This document shows, piece after piece, positions 16,748-26,384 of a DNA stretch of 64,000 nucleotides. A model generated the notes under the pieces. It did not search any database. It was not told the origin of the DNA and worked only from the letters and a program-made list of their open reading frames with translations. This DNA comes from Mucilaginibacter sp. (lineage in GTDB: Bacteria; Bacteroidota; Bacteroidia; Sphingobacteriales; Sphingobacteriaceae). Location of the stretch: positions 38,385-102,384 of the forward strand of contig NZ_JAQBOF010000024.1 of NCBI RefSeq assembly GCF_028288185.1, in the 5' to 3' direction. The first letter of the stretch is position 1, and every line of letters begins with the position of its first letter. A program made the translations under genes and the position numbers.

Positions 16748-18892
16748 CTATAACGCCTTACTCAACCCTTCCCATTTAACCACCCATGATCCATCTTTTG
16801 GCCAGCCGGGCTGGTGTGCGTTTTTGTCGCCGTTCCAACCTGCGGTCATCATAGCTACGGCGTATAACAAGCCGCCGTTTGATGGAAAATAAGGATACGG
16901 GTTACCGCCGCCAACAAAGCCATGCTCATCAAAACCAAATTTAGGAGATGGGTGTAAAAGCATTTTCACGGCGTCTTTGGGGTGCCCTAACCTTGCAGCG
17001 CTCATGGCCACCATCGGGAAATCCCAGCCCCAGCATTTATCCCAGATCCAAACGTCCTGTACTTTTTGATAGGTTTTTTCCATGATAGCCAGATTGACAC
17101 CATTGCCCGGTAAAACACCATATATCCCCATCAAGGCCGGATGCTCATAGTTAAACTTGGTCCACGGGTTTTCTATGTTTTCCCATTGCTCATACAAACT
17201 ATCTTTCATCGGTATAGGCGATAAGTTTTTCATCACTTTATCCCACGTTGCATTGGGTTTTAATTTTAAGCGTTTGCGCCATTGCTGAGCCGTTTGCAGA
17301 CCAAATCGCCAGTAAGAAAGATCAAATGCGGGGTTTTCAGTCGTAAAAATATCATTGTTCTCAGACACCACGCGTATGGGTGGGCCAAGTACATATTGGT
17401 TACGAGTCTTGTCAAAAAAAGCGTAGGTTGATAAAAAATTCGCGGTTTGCTCAACAACGTTATCCCATTTCTTTAGCGTTGCCAGCGTAGGGTGTGCTTT
17501 GTAATCCAGTTCGGCAAAAAATATGGGGTGCGGTTGTTGCCATACCAGGAAAGCATGGTTTTTGTCATCGGGCCATTCTTCGCCGTTAAATAGGTTGGGG
17601 CATTTAGGCCAGCGTGCACCCAGGTAACCCTGCCCGGCGGCTCGCTTCATGGCATATTTTAAGTTATCATTATAAACATGCAGACTGTTGTTCAACTCGG
17701 GCCAGCGGTTCCATAAAGCATAGTGGGCAGCGTGCCACCAATACATTTCGTAATGCGCCCGGCCAAACCAGGTATTGCTTACTAACCCGGTTTCCTGTGG
17801 TGGATATTTACCAGACGCGTTAATAGCCATATCATACTGCGATAGCACGATGCGTCTTTCTAACTCAAACCAACGCGCATCTTTACTTGCCGATAGGTCA
17901 ATAGCGCCGCCGCTTTTCCAGAATGTTAACCAATGCGCGGTGCTGCCGGTAACAATTTGCGTAAATGATGGTATCTGGTAATTAATTTTGGTTGGCGAAA
18001 AATCAAAAACATATTCTATAGTCGAGCTCGAATTATCAGGCGATATAGTGTAGCGATGTTCTTTTTGTTTTGCTATAGTAGTATTGCTCGTCCATTGGCA
18101 GGCCACCTGGTAAGCTATACTATCTAACGTTCTGTCAAACAAAACGCTGTTTTTGCCGGTGGTTATTAATTGTGTTTGATGGGCTGTTGGTTTGTTATAA
18201 TCAGAGGCATTGCTAAATATGGTTAAGTTACCATAAGGGAAATCAATAAACAGACTCAGCCTGCCTTGTTTAACCAGGTTCGATTCTATTTTAAAACCTA
18301 CAATATCTTTATTGCCATCGCAAGCGGTCATAACCGTTACGTCCTCGCCTTCAACGGTGAACTTGATTTCGGCAATACCGGTCCAAAGGTTTAGGTGTTG
18401 AGTGGCGTTCTCAAAGTCTTTTACCAGCGCAATACTGCCATCAGCCTTTTTTATTTGCATACCTATCCTGCCCAAATTAATACGGTGCGGGTTGCTTGAC
18501 AGCCAACCGCCCATAGCAGCCTGGTTAGGATCGGCCATTTCATAAGGCACCATGCGGCCATGCGTATCTAATAATGTCTTTTTAAACGATGTGAAAGTTA
18601 AACCCGCCGGTGGTTTAATGCTGTTCCATCCCCAATGCGATAGCGTTGCATATTTATCAGTGAATGATTGCATGCCCGTAGCATCAAAATTATAGGCGAA
18701 GCTGCCGTTGCCCACCTGCGTTGGGCCAGACATTTTTGTGCCTTTTATAAATATATCATGGCGGCTAACTAAAGCCTTACGATCTATGGTGCCGGTTTTT
18801 ACTTGCTGCGCGATGAGGGCGACATTAAAAAACAAACAGATAAAAAAAGCAGGTACAGCTATTTTACGCTGGTAACGGCAAAAGGCATTCAT
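16748..18892 (-). CDS. Secreted six-hairpin glycosidase-like protein (GH65-like)
   Basis: This is a 714-residue exported protein with a signal peptide in the first 30 residues. An N-terminal beta-sandwich (about 35-330) is followed by an (alpha/alpha)6-type region rich in W/Y/G motifs (WFGRAHYEMYWWHAAHYALW, about residues 375-395; WIWDKCWGWDFPM). The pattern recalls GH65/GH95-like six-hairpin glycosidases, which use a Glu acid; GRAHYEMYWWH contains a candidate. The substrate is unknown. It lies beside the rhamnose cluster but on its own transcript, separated from it by the inverted repeat, and diverges from the dehydrogenase gene. Confidence 0.7.
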   Translation of the reverse strand: MNAFCRYQRKIAVPAFFICLFFNVALIAQQVKTGTIDRKALVSRHDIFIKGTKMSGPTQVGNGSFAYNFDATGMQSFTDKYATLSHWGWNSIKPPAGLTFTSFKKTLLDTHGRMVPYEMADPNQAAMGGWLSSNPHRINLGRIGMQIKKADGSIALVKDFENATQHLNLWTGIAEIKFTVEGEDVTVMTACDGNKDIVGFKIESNLVKQGRLSLFIDFPYGNLTIFSNASDYNKPTAHQTQLITTGKNSVLFDRTLDSIAYQVACQWTSNTTIAKQKEHRYTISPDNSSSTIEYVFDFSPTKINYQIPSFTQIVTGSTAHWLTFWKSGGAIDLSASKDARWFELERRIVLSQYDMAINASGKYPPQETGLVSNTWFGRAHYEMYWWHAAHYALWNRWPELNNSLHVYNDNLKYAMKRAAGQGYLGARWPKCPNLFNGEEWPDDKNHAFLVWQQPHPIFFAELDYKAHPTLATLKKWDNVVEQTANFLSTYAFFDKTRNQYVLGPPIRVVSENNDIFTTENPAFDLSYWRFGLQTAQQWRKRLKLKPNATWDKVMKNLSPIPMKDSLYEQWENIENPWTKFNYEHPALMGIYGVLPGNGVNLAIMEKTYQKVQDVWIWDKCWGWDFPMVAMSAARLGHPKDAVKMLLHPSPKFGFDEHGFVGGGNPYPYFPSNGGLLYAVAMMTAGWNGDKNAHQPGWPKDGSWVVKWEGLSKAL

Positions 18893-19085
18893 AAGTTGGC
18901 GTATTATATTGGTTTACAATAATATGGTTATTTCAAAGATGTACAATGTGACGGTAATAACCTTCCTCATCTATCTGATGATAGTTTTTGTATTTAATTT
19001 GATACGCGGTGCAAAAATTAGGCATTGTTATATATATTAGTTTTCTAATAACCAACCAATTAAAAATTCTATAACAATACCCTAT

Positions 19086-20807
19086 ATGAACCCAAAAAAG
19101 AGCGGTTTCTTGCTTGCGCTTTTACTGACAAGTGCTTTTACTTATGCACAAAAGAAAGTTGTAAAAACATATTCGGCCAGTAAGCTAGTTATTGAAAAAG
19201 GCGATGCTTTATTTCAAAAAAACTGCGCCGAATGCCATAACTTCAGGCAGCGTGGTATTGGCCCTGATTTGGCCGGTGTTACTGCCGATGCATCTTACGC
19301 CTATTTAAGTAAGTTCATAGCAAACTCGCAATCCGTTATCAAAAGCGGCAATAAACGGGCTACTGCTTTGTTTGCCGACTTTAAAGTACCTATGCCCGCG
19401 CATCCGCAGTTAACATCTTCTGATCTGAACGCGTTACTATCTTTTATCAACACCCATAAAAAAGTGGCCGAAGTTTATATAAACACTGCCGATTTAGGCA
19501 CACCGGTTAAAGACCCAATGCCAACCAAAATTGCAAAAGCAGGCTTAACCTTAAAGTTGGAAGAATGGGCGACCGCCCCAGCAACATCCACCAAAAACCC
19601 GCTGACACGTATTAACCAAACCTATGTTTTAAAAACCGATAAGGGCAACCGCCTATTTATGCTGGATATGCGTGGTAAGCTATACGAGATAAAAAACAAA
19701 CAGTTTAACGTGGTAATGGATATGGCTAAAGAAAAGCCAAAATTGATGCCCGAGCCCGGGTTAGGTTCTGGTTGGGGCACATTTGCTTTTCATCCCGATT
19801 TTTTAAAGAACGGGTTAATGTACACCACCCATACCGAAAAGAAAAACTCGGCACCGGCTGATTTTGCTTATGCCGATTCTATACCCGTTGCCTTACAATG
19901 GATAGTTACCGAATGGAAGGTTAAGGACCCCACAGCCGCTGTTTTTGAAGCAACCCCGCGCGAACTGTTTAGGTTGAATAATCCATCGGCTATGCATGGT
20001 ATGCAGCAAATGATATTTGACCCTACACTTAAACCGGGTATGCCAGGCTATGGCTTGCTGTATATTGATCTGGGTGATGGTGGCTCGGGAGAATTGGGCT
20101 ATCCGTGGCTTTGCAATGGCTCGACAGAGCCGAGGGGTTCGGTACTACGTATAGACCCAATGGGCAGGAACAGCCGCAACGGCAAATATGGCATCCCTGC
20201 AAGTAATCCCTGGGCCAAAACCGGCGACCCAACTATTTTGGGCGAGGTTTATGCCCGCGGTTTCCGTAACCCTAATAAAATTACCTGGGCGCCTGATTGC
20301 AAAGTACTGGTTTCTGATATTGGTTATACCAAGGTAGAGGAAATTAATATTTTGAAACCCGGCCTTAACTACGGCTGGCCCGCCCGCGAAGGCACGTTTG
20401 TATTAAATTTTAACGGTAAGAAGAGCGCAATTTATAACCTGCCTGTGCATGATGATCCAAAGTATACCTATCCGGTTACCGAATATGACCATGACGAAGG
20501 CAACTCTATAGCCGGGGGTTTTGTTTATACCGGAGACATCGCCATGCTGAAAGGCAAGTACATTTTTGGCGATATTGTAAGAGGACGGGTATTCTATGTC
20601 GAGCTTGCGGACTTGAAATTGGGCAAACAAGCCGTTATTAAAGAATTCGATCTAGAGTTTGGCAACGAGCAATCAACGTTCCTTAAAATGGTTAAAAATG
20701 TTAAAGCCGATATGCGTTTTGGCTTGGGCGAAAACAACGCTTTCTACATCTGGGCCAAAACAGATGGTAAAATCTGGCAGATAAAAGATTGTGTCCCTAG
20801 CTTATAA
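19086..20807 (+). CDS. Secreted cytochrome c / glucose-sorbosone dehydrogenase fusion
   Basis: The 573-residue protein has a signal peptide (1-21), then a class I cytochrome c domain (about 35-140) with haem motif C47-A-E-C50-H51, followed by a six-bladed beta-propeller like PQQ-dependent soluble glucose/sorbosone dehydrogenases (about 165-573; segments GWGTFAFHPDF, EVYARGFRNPNKITW, VEEINILKPGLNYGWP). It probably oxidises a sugar or cyclic alcohol and passes electrons to the fused haem. PQQ use is a family inference. The Tat-exported protein gene follows after 5 bp. A second dehydrogenase at 52.1-54.8 kb has the same two domains in the opposite order. Confidence 0.82.
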   Translation: MNPKKSGFLLALLLTSAFTYAQKKVVKTYSASKLVIEKGDALFQKNCAECHNFRQRGIGPDLAGVTADASYAYLSKFIANSQSVIKSGNKRATALFADFKVPMPAHPQLTSSDLNALLSFINTHKKVAEVYINTADLGTPVKDPMPTKIAKAGLTLKLEEWATAPATSTKNPLTRINQTYVLKTDKGNRLFMLDMRGKLYEIKNKQFNVVMDMAKEKPKLMPEPGLGSGWGTFAFHPDFLKNGLMYTTHTEKKNSAPADFAYADSIPVALQWIVTEWKVKDPTAAVFEATPRELFRLNNPSAMHGMQQMIFDPTLKPGMPGYGLLYIDLGDGGSGELGYPWLCNGSTEPRGSVLRIDPMGRNSRNGKYGIPASNPWAKTGDPTILGEVYARGFRNPNKITWAPDCKVLVSDIGYTKVEEINILKPGLNYGWPAREGTFVLNFNGKKSAIYNLPVHDDPKYTYPVTEYDHDEGNSIAGGFVYTGDIAMLKGKYIFGDIVRGRVFYVELADLKLGKQAVIKEFDLEFGNEQSTFLKMVKNVKADMRFGLGENNAFYIWAKTDGKIWQIKDCVPSL

Positions 20808-20812
20808 ATAAA

Positions 20813-22330
20813 ATGGAAAAAGAAACTAAGGCTGATATTTCCCGCAGGGAATTTGTACAAAGCAGTTTGGCATTAGGTGCCGGCGCAATGATACCATCAA
20901 TGCTGGCAAAAAACGCTTTTGCCGCTCCCATAAAGCCCAAGAACGATATGCTGGTAGGTATACAAGTTGGCGCTATCTCTTTTATAGACGAAGGTGTTAA
21001 CAAGGTTTTGGATAATATACAGGAAAGCGGGCAGATCAACACCTTGTTCCTGGCTACTTTTACCTATGATAGCGGCATTGCCGGCAGGCAGATCCAGGGT
21101 TATCCGTTCCCGGATCATGGCAAATTGGAATACCAGGACCTAAAAGGTGGAAACTACGCTACCCCGCATCCCCAATTTTATAAAAACACTATTTTAAAAG
21201 ATACCAAAGCTCCGGATCATGGCGATTGGGATATGCTGGCGGCAGTTATCCCCGAAGCAAAAAAACGTGGCTTGAAAACCTATGTTTTTAACCAGGATAG
21301 CTTTACCTGGCATAAAGACGTACCCAATATTGCCAAGCTACAGGAAACCGGTATTTACGGCCAGCATGTACAAAGTTGCTGCGACCTGAACCCCGACTAC
21401 ATCAATTTTGTAAGCGGCATGACCAAGGATATTTGCTCAAGCTATGATATTGATGGGTTGATGTGGAGTTCTGAAAGGCAAGGCCCGTTTAATAATGCTA
21501 TTGCCCCCTTTAAAGGCGAAAAGCCATCAGCAAGGATAACCTGCTTTTGCGAACATCACCGCAAGGCTGCCAAAGCTCGTGGAATTGATGTTGCCCGGGC
21601 ATTAGAAGGCTATCTTAAACTGGTAGATTTTACTAAAAAATCAACCTTGGGCCAGCGCCCGGTTGATGGTTACTTCGCCGAGTTTTGGCGCGTCATGACC
21701 AATTACCCGGAGATATTGGCTTACGAGAAATTATGGACAGATGGCAACCACGCTACTTACGCCAATGTGTACAAATCAGCCAAAGAAGCTAAGCCTTCTA
21801 TACAGGCGGGTTTTCATATCTGGCACTCTAACAGTTTAAGTCCGTTTACCAAAGCCGAGATGCCTTATGAGCGTTTGGCTTATGCTGATTTTATAAAGCC
21901 GGTTATTTATAATATAGTGGGCGGCTCGCGGTACGCGGGTTATATCAACTCCAACGCCTCAACCGTTTTCGGCGACTTGTCAAAAGAGGAATATCTGAAA
22001 CTGAACAATCGCTTTATGAATTACCAGGACATGGACCTTACCACGTTGGGTAAAGAAGGTATGCCGCAGGATTATGTTGCCAAAGAAACCAAACGCGCGT
22101 TAGATAGCGTGCAAGGTAAATGTAAAATATATGCCGGATTAGATATCGATATCCCCAACGCCGCCAAAAATAAACAAACCACGCCCGAAGATGCCTACCG
22201 ATCAACCATGACAGCTTTAAAAGCCGGAGCCGAGGGTATCATCTTCGCCCGCAAATATTCTGAAATGAAATTGCCTAACATAGCAGGCGGCGGCAAAGCG
22301 GTTAAAGATTTTTTTGCAGGGAAGGGGTAG
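20813..22330 (+). CDS. Tat-exported putative TIM-barrel glycosidase, function unknown
   Basis: This 505-residue protein has a twin-arginine signal (SRREFVQSSLALGAGAM, about residues 10-26). The mature part alternates beta-strands and helices in a TIM-barrel-like way (KKRGLKTYVFN, DIDGLMWSSERQGP, AEGIIFARKY near the end) and resembles GHL-type putative glycoside hydrolases and other Tat-signal proteins of Bacteroidetes. No catalytic pair is certain; Glu in MWSSERQGP is a candidate. It is co-transcribed with the cytochrome c dehydrogenase, so both may act on the same extracytoplasmic sugar. The Tat route suggests folding or cofactor loading before export. Confidence 0.6.
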   Translation: MEKETKADISRREFVQSSLALGAGAMIPSMLAKNAFAAPIKPKNDMLVGIQVGAISFIDEGVNKVLDNIQESGQINTLFLATFTYDSGIAGRQIQGYPFPDHGKLEYQDLKGGNYATPHPQFYKNTILKDTKAPDHGDWDMLAAVIPEAKKRGLKTYVFNQDSFTWHKDVPNIAKLQETGIYGQHVQSCCDLNPDYINFVSGMTKDICSSYDIDGLMWSSERQGPFNNAIAPFKGEKPSARITCFCEHHRKAAKARGIDVARALEGYLKLVDFTKKSTLGQRPVDGYFAEFWRVMTNYPEILAYEKLWTDGNHATYANVYKSAKEAKPSIQAGFHIWHSNSLSPFTKAEMPYERLAYADFIKPVIYNIVGGSRYAGYINSNASTVFGDLSKEEYLKLNNRFMNYQDMDLTTLGKEGMPQDYVAKETKRALDSVQGKCKIYAGLDIDIPNAAKNKQTTPEDAYRSTMTALKAGAEGIIFARKYSEMKLPNIAGGGKAVKDFFAGKG

Positions 22331-22380
22331 AACGTAAACAGCCCCCGCCAAGTCAACTACCGCGTGTACAGACGTATGAT

Positions 22381-22445
22381 TTATAACCAAAATGCCCGTT
22401 AGGGCAAACCTCTTTTATACAAAGGGGTTAACCTTACGGGTTATA
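22381..22445. repeat. Intergenic hairpin cluster between convergent genes
   Basis: Three short hairpins follow one another: TGCCC-GTTA-GGGCA (22393-22406), AACCTCTTT-TATAC-AAAGGGGTT (22407-22429) and AACC/GGTT around 22430-22442. ATAACC near 22384 and GGTTAT near 22439 could close the set into a multi-branched structure. It lies between two convergent genes, so it may end transcription, and it resembles hairpin clusters near 29.9 and 47.8 kb. Confidence 0.45.
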
Positions 22446-22467
22446 TTTTATTAATATATACGTTTTC

Positions 22468-23517
22468 TTATTTCTCATCCTTCGGGAAAGCATTCCAACC
22501 CTGTGCCTTCAATGGATGCACATTACCTGATTTAGTGATCAAATTACAACCCGAGGCAGGCTCGGTAATATGGCCAATAATGGTGATATCCATTTTAAAC
22601 TTTATCTTTTCGTAATCGGCTTGTTTAACGGTGAAAAGTAATTCGTAATCTTCGCCGCCGCTCAGGGCGCAGATGGTTGGGTCCAGGTTAAACTCGCGGG
22701 CGGTTTCAAAGGTCATGGGGTCAAGCGGAATTTTTTCTTCGTAAATACTACAGCCTTTTACGCTTTGCTTGCAGATGTGCATAATCTCTGATGCTAAACC
22801 GTCTGATACATCAATCATCGCTGTAGGCTTAACATTAATTTCTTTTAACAGGTCAATAATATCTCTTCTTGCTTCTGGTTTTAGTTGGCGCTCTACTATA
22901 TAATCTTTTCCTTCCAAATCGGGTTGGATGTTTGGGTTTTCCAAATAGATCAATTTTTCACGCTCCAATAATTGTAAGCCGACATAAGCGCCGCCTAAAT
23001 CGCCGGAAACACATATCAGATCACCTTCCTGCGCACCGTTTCTATAAACCACATCTTCGGCATTTGCATAACCTATTGAAGTTACGCTTAATACTAAACC
23101 TTGTTTTGATGATGAAGTATCGCCACCTACCAAATCAACACCATATTTTTCGCAGGCTACGTAAATGCCCTCATATATCTCTTCAACGGCTTCAATCGGG
23201 AATTTGCTTGACATACCTATTGACACCGTTACTTGGGTAGCAGTACCATTCATAGCATAAATATCACTCAGGTTAACCTGTATGGCCTTATAGCCCAGGT
23301 GCTTTAATGGTGTATAAGCTAAGTCGAAATGTATACCTTCCAACAGCATATCGGTTGACACCAACATTCGCTTTCCTTCAAAATCAAGCACGGCGGCATC
23401 ATCACCTACGCCTTTAATAGTACTTTTTTGTACCAGCTCAATATTTTTAGTTAAGTGGTTGATAAGGCCGAACTCGCCTAAAGCTTCTATATTCGTTTTC
23501 TCTTTATTGTCAAACAT
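22468..23517 (-). CDS. thiL: Thiamine-monophosphate kinase
   Basis: This 349-residue cytoplasmic enzyme of the PurM/ThiL superfamily phosphorylates thiamine monophosphate to thiamine diphosphate. Visible motifs are KGVGDDAAVLDF (Mg-ATP binding, about 36-47), STDMLLEGIHFDL, VGGDTSSS, SVTSIGY, a DVSDGLASEI motif and LSGGEDYELLFTV. The length is normal for Bacteroidetes. It stands alone, with the glycan region on one side and a divergent nuclease gene on the other. Confidence 0.95.
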   Translation of the reverse strand: MFDNKEKTNIEALGEFGLINHLTKNIELVQKSTIKGVGDDAAVLDFEGKRMLVSTDMLLEGIHFDLAYTPLKHLGYKAIQVNLSDIYAMNGTATQVTVSIGMSSKFPIEAVEEIYEGIYVACEKYGVDLVGGDTSSSKQGLVLSVTSIGYANAEDVVYRNGAQEGDLICVSGDLGGAYVGLQLLEREKLIYLENPNIQPDLEGKDYIVERQLKPEARRDIIDLLKEINVKPTAMIDVSDGLASEIMHICKQSVKGCSIYEEKIPLDPMTFETAREFNLDPTICALSGGEDYELLFTVKQADYEKIKFKMDITIIGHITEPASGCNLITKSGNVHPLKAQGWNAFPKDEK

Positions 23518-23597
23518 ATGGTTATGGTTTCACTGATTATTATTGTTATGATTTCATCTATTGCTTTTGGATTACACTGATTGTTGTTATTACATTG

Positions 23598-23633
23598 ATC
23601 TGTGAAATCATTCTTAAAATCTGTGAAATCATT
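23598..23633. repeat. Direct repeat ATCTGTGAAATCATT, two copies
   Basis: The 15-mer occurs at 23598-23612 and 23619-23633, spaced 21 bp start to start, in the 292-bp gap between thiL and the nuclease gene. The flanking bases also hold two related TT/TG-rich stretches (CACTGATTATTATTGTT, CACTGATTGTTGTTATT). It looks like worn intergenic repeat DNA; no gene is seen there. Confidence 0.5.
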
Positions 23634-23809
23634 TTCGCACAAAAATACGAAAGCTTATATCAAAATAAGGTAAATACTCTTGAAACAACTTTTTAGGTAC
23701 TTTGTGCGTTAAAAAAGTTGTGCATTATTTGCTTTTATTAAAGCAGAGTTTAAAAAGTTAATGTACAATTAACATTTGATTGCGATATTTAACAAAAAAC
23801 CATTTATCT

Positions 23810-25258
23810 ATGAAATTTAGAAAACTACTCTTCTATGCAGGCTTAGCATCTGTTATAACAATTGCGGGCTGTAAAAAAAATTCAGGGTCTGTTGATAATC
23901 CCGGGACTATAGGCACAACCGGTACCACAGGAACTGTTGCAACCCCCTATACTATTACTGAAGATTTTGAAGCCGGTACAAAGGGTAGTTACGCAGCTGC
24001 AAATGTAACACTTAACACTGGCTCATGGAATTTTAATGATGCCTTGCTAGGTAATTTAGCCACAGATGTAAAAGACGGATTAAAATCTGTAAGGTTAAAA
24101 ACCGGTGATATACATATGAACTTTGATATTAACGGTTTAAAGCAAATAAGCATTAAACATGCTAAATATGGCGCTGATGCAAACTCAACATGGCAATTAT
24201 TAATGTCAACCGATGGTGGTGCTACCTATACACAAGTAGGTACTGATATTAGTGAAACAAGTACAACTTTAGTAACCGACTCATTCAAGGTTAGCGTTAC
24301 CGGTAAAGTTAGGTTCGAGATAAAAAAAACAAGTGCAACCATCCGTATAAATATTGACGATATTACATTTAAAGGTAGCGGCGATGCAGGTATAACTGTA
24401 GGTATACCGGATACCCCGGGGTCAGATACCACATCAACTACATCGGCAACAACGCCAAGAGGTGTTACTGTTGGATCTGATGCTCCGCCAACAAGTGGAG
24501 ATAATAGTAATTTATTGTTTGGTAATCCTTCAGGCGCACAGGCTTCTTTAACTACCAGCACTAATTATTTAATTGACCAGGGCTATTATGTAGAATCTTA
24601 TAATAGTACTAAAGGCGAACCTAACTGGGTAAGCTGGCATTTAGATGTTAGTAATACTACTAATGCTACAGCACGTTTAGATAATTTTGCGGCTTTTAGT
24701 GGTTTAGCTACCGGATTTTATGCGGTACAAAGTAATAGTTACAGCGGTTCAGGATTTGACAGAGGACATAATTGTCCGTCTGCAGATCGTACCAGTTCTG
24801 TTAATGCAAACTCTGCGACTTTTCTTATGACTAATATGATCCCACAGGCTCCACAAAATAATCAGCAAACCTGGAACAACCTGGAAGGCTATTTACGCCA
24901 GCAAGTATCATCAGGCTATGAAGTATATATTATAATGGGCAGTTATGGTACAGGCGGCGTTGGCTCAATCAGTAGTGCTACTGTTAATACAATTAATAGC
25001 GGACATGTAAACGTACCAAGTAATGTATGGAAAGTAGCCGTTATTTTACCGGTAGGTAACGGTGATATCAGCCGTGTAACTTCATCTACAAGAGTAATTG
25101 CCGTTAACACACCCAATATTAACAGCATAGGCACTGACTGGAAAAATTATATAGTTACCGTACGTGATATAGAAACCGCTACGGGTTATAATTTATTATC
25201 AAATTTACCACAGGCTGTACAAGATGCTATTGAGGTTAAAAAGGATGCAGGGCAGTAA
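23810..25258 (+). CDS. DNA/RNA non-specific endonuclease, surface lipoprotein
   Basis: Translation is taken from the ATG at 23810, which begins the lipoprotein signal MKFRKLLFYAGLASVITIAGC; an upstream TTG would add 10 residues. The product is about 482 residues. After a Gly/Thr-rich linker there is a beta-sandwich of about 150 residues (TITEDFEAGTKGSY onward). The C-terminal NUC1 nuclease domain (about 235-480) has the active site D317-R-G-H320-N and the Mg ligand segment TNMIPQAPQNNQQTWNNLEGY (20 residues plus). It likely degrades extracellular DNA and RNA for nutrients or in biofilms. A strong terminator follows. Confidence 0.9.
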   Translation: MKFRKLLFYAGLASVITIAGCKKNSGSVDNPGTIGTTGTTGTVATPYTITEDFEAGTKGSYAAANVTLNTGSWNFNDALLGNLATDVKDGLKSVRLKTGDIHMNFDINGLKQISIKHAKYGADANSTWQLLMSTDGGATYTQVGTDISETSTTLVTDSFKVSVTGKVRFEIKKTSATIRINIDDITFKGSGDAGITVGIPDTPGSDTTSTTSATTPRGVTVGSDAPPTSGDNSNLLFGNPSGAQASLTTSTNYLIDQGYYVESYNSTKGEPNWVSWHLDVSNTTNATARLDNFAAFSGLATGFYAVQSNSYSGSGFDRGHNCPSADRTSSVNANSATFLMTNMIPQAPQNNQQTWNNLEGYLRQQVSSGYEVYIIMGSYGTGGVGSISSATVNTINSGHVNVPSNVWKVAVILPVGNGDISRVTSSTRVIAVNTPNINSIGTDWKNYIVTVRDIETATGYNLLSNLPQAVQDAIEVKKDAGQ

Positions 25259-25302
25259 CCCCTCCGCCACTTAAAGGAGGTACTTTTTTGAAGTAACTAT
25301 TT

Positions 25303-25341
25303 AAAAGAAATCCCTTAGTTGTTAGCTAAGGGATTTCTTTT
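25303..25341. terminator. Strong bidirectional terminator after the nuclease gene
   Basis: AAAAGAAATCCCTTAG and CTAAGGGATTTCTTTT form a perfect 16-bp stem with a 7-nt loop, with T runs on either strand. It follows the nuclease gene and faces the end of nadA. A smaller CCTCC/GGAGG hairpin with a T run lies just before it (25261-25289). Confidence 0.85.
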
Positions 25342-25391
25342 TTATGTGTAGCAATAAATATGCTGATCAACTCCTCTTCAGAGAGTCGGGG

Positions 25392-26384
25392 TTATAAACC
25401 AAGTTTAGCTGATATCTCCAACATTCTTTCAATTGGTACTACCGCTCTTTTAATAATATCCTGCGGAACTTCAATCTCCGGTAGTTCATTTTTAAGGCAT
25501 AAATAAAGCTTCTCCAGCGTATTTCTTTTCATGTGAGGGCAATCATTACATGCACAATTATTGTTTGGTGGGGCCGGTATAAACACCTTATCAGGGTTAT
25601 CCTTTTGCATCTGGTGTATTATACCCGGCTCGGTAGCAACAATAAACTCTTTATCCGGATGATTAGTAGCATATTTTAATATCCCGGTGGTAGATCCAAT
25701 ATAATCTGCCATTTCCAATATAACATCCTCACATTCCGGATGGGCTAATAATTTAGCGCCAGGATAGCGTTCTTTTAGTTTGGTAATTTTCTCTCTCGAA
25801 AAAATCTCATGTACCATACAGGCACCATTCCATAACACTAAATCTCTTCCTGTTTTTTTAGCAACATAAGCACCTAAATTTTTATCAGGTCCAAATATTA
25901 TCTTTTGGTCCCTTGGTAAACTTTCAACAATCTGTATCGCATTGCTTGATGTACAAACTATATCGCTTAAAGCTTTTAACTCGGCTGTACAATTAACATA
26001 CGTAATTACCAGGTGATCAGGGTATTGCTCCTTAAACTTTTTAAACAAATGCGGCGGGCAACTGTCTGCTAATGAGCATCCTGCTTTTGCATCGGGTAAT
26101 AAAACCTTTTTTGTTGGTGATAAGATCTTTGCTGTTTCGGCCATGAAGTGTACACCGGCAAAAACAATAATATCGGCATCGGTTTTTGCAGCTTGTTGCG
26201 ATAAGCCCAAACTATCGCCGATATAATCTGCAATATCTTGTATATCCCCATCCTGATAGTAGTGAGCCAATATGACCGCATTTTTCTGTTTTTTAAGTTT
26301 TTCTATTTCATCAAAAAGGTCAAGCGTTGGGTCTATATATTCCTCGGCATAGCCTTTCAGTTTTATTTCTTCGAAGATATCCAT
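25392..26384 (-). CDS. nadA: Quinolinate synthase
   Basis: This 330-residue cytoplasmic [4Fe-4S] enzyme condenses iminoaspartate with dihydroxyacetone phosphate to give quinolinate. The family motifs are [34 protein letters not shown], the cluster cysteines in [21 protein letters not shown] and [10 protein letters not shown], and TSSNA. The length is typical. It diverges from nadB, the preceding enzyme of the pathway, across a 408-bp AT-rich region, so the two genes may share control. Confidence 0.97.
   Translation of the reverse strand: MDIFEEIKLKGYAEEYIDPTLDLFDEIEKLKKQKNAVILAHYYQDGDIQDIADYIGDSLGLSQQAAKTDADIIVFAGVHFMAETAKILSPTKKVLLPDAKAGCSLADSCPPHLFKKFKEQYPDHLVITYVNCTAELKALSDIVCTSSNAIQIVESLPRDQKIIFGPDKNLGAYVAKKTGRDLVLWNGACMVHEIFSREKITKLKERYPGAKLLAHPECEDVILEMADYIGSTTGILKYATNHPDKEFIVATEPGIIHQMQKDNPDKVFIPAPPNNNCACNDCPHMKRNTLEKLYLCLKNELPEIEVPQDIIKRAVVPIERMLEISAKLGL

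Noticed and set aside
16588..16779. 63-residue plus-strand frame after the GntR gene
   Set aside because: It translates the large inverted repeat and the end of the convergent glycosidase gene.
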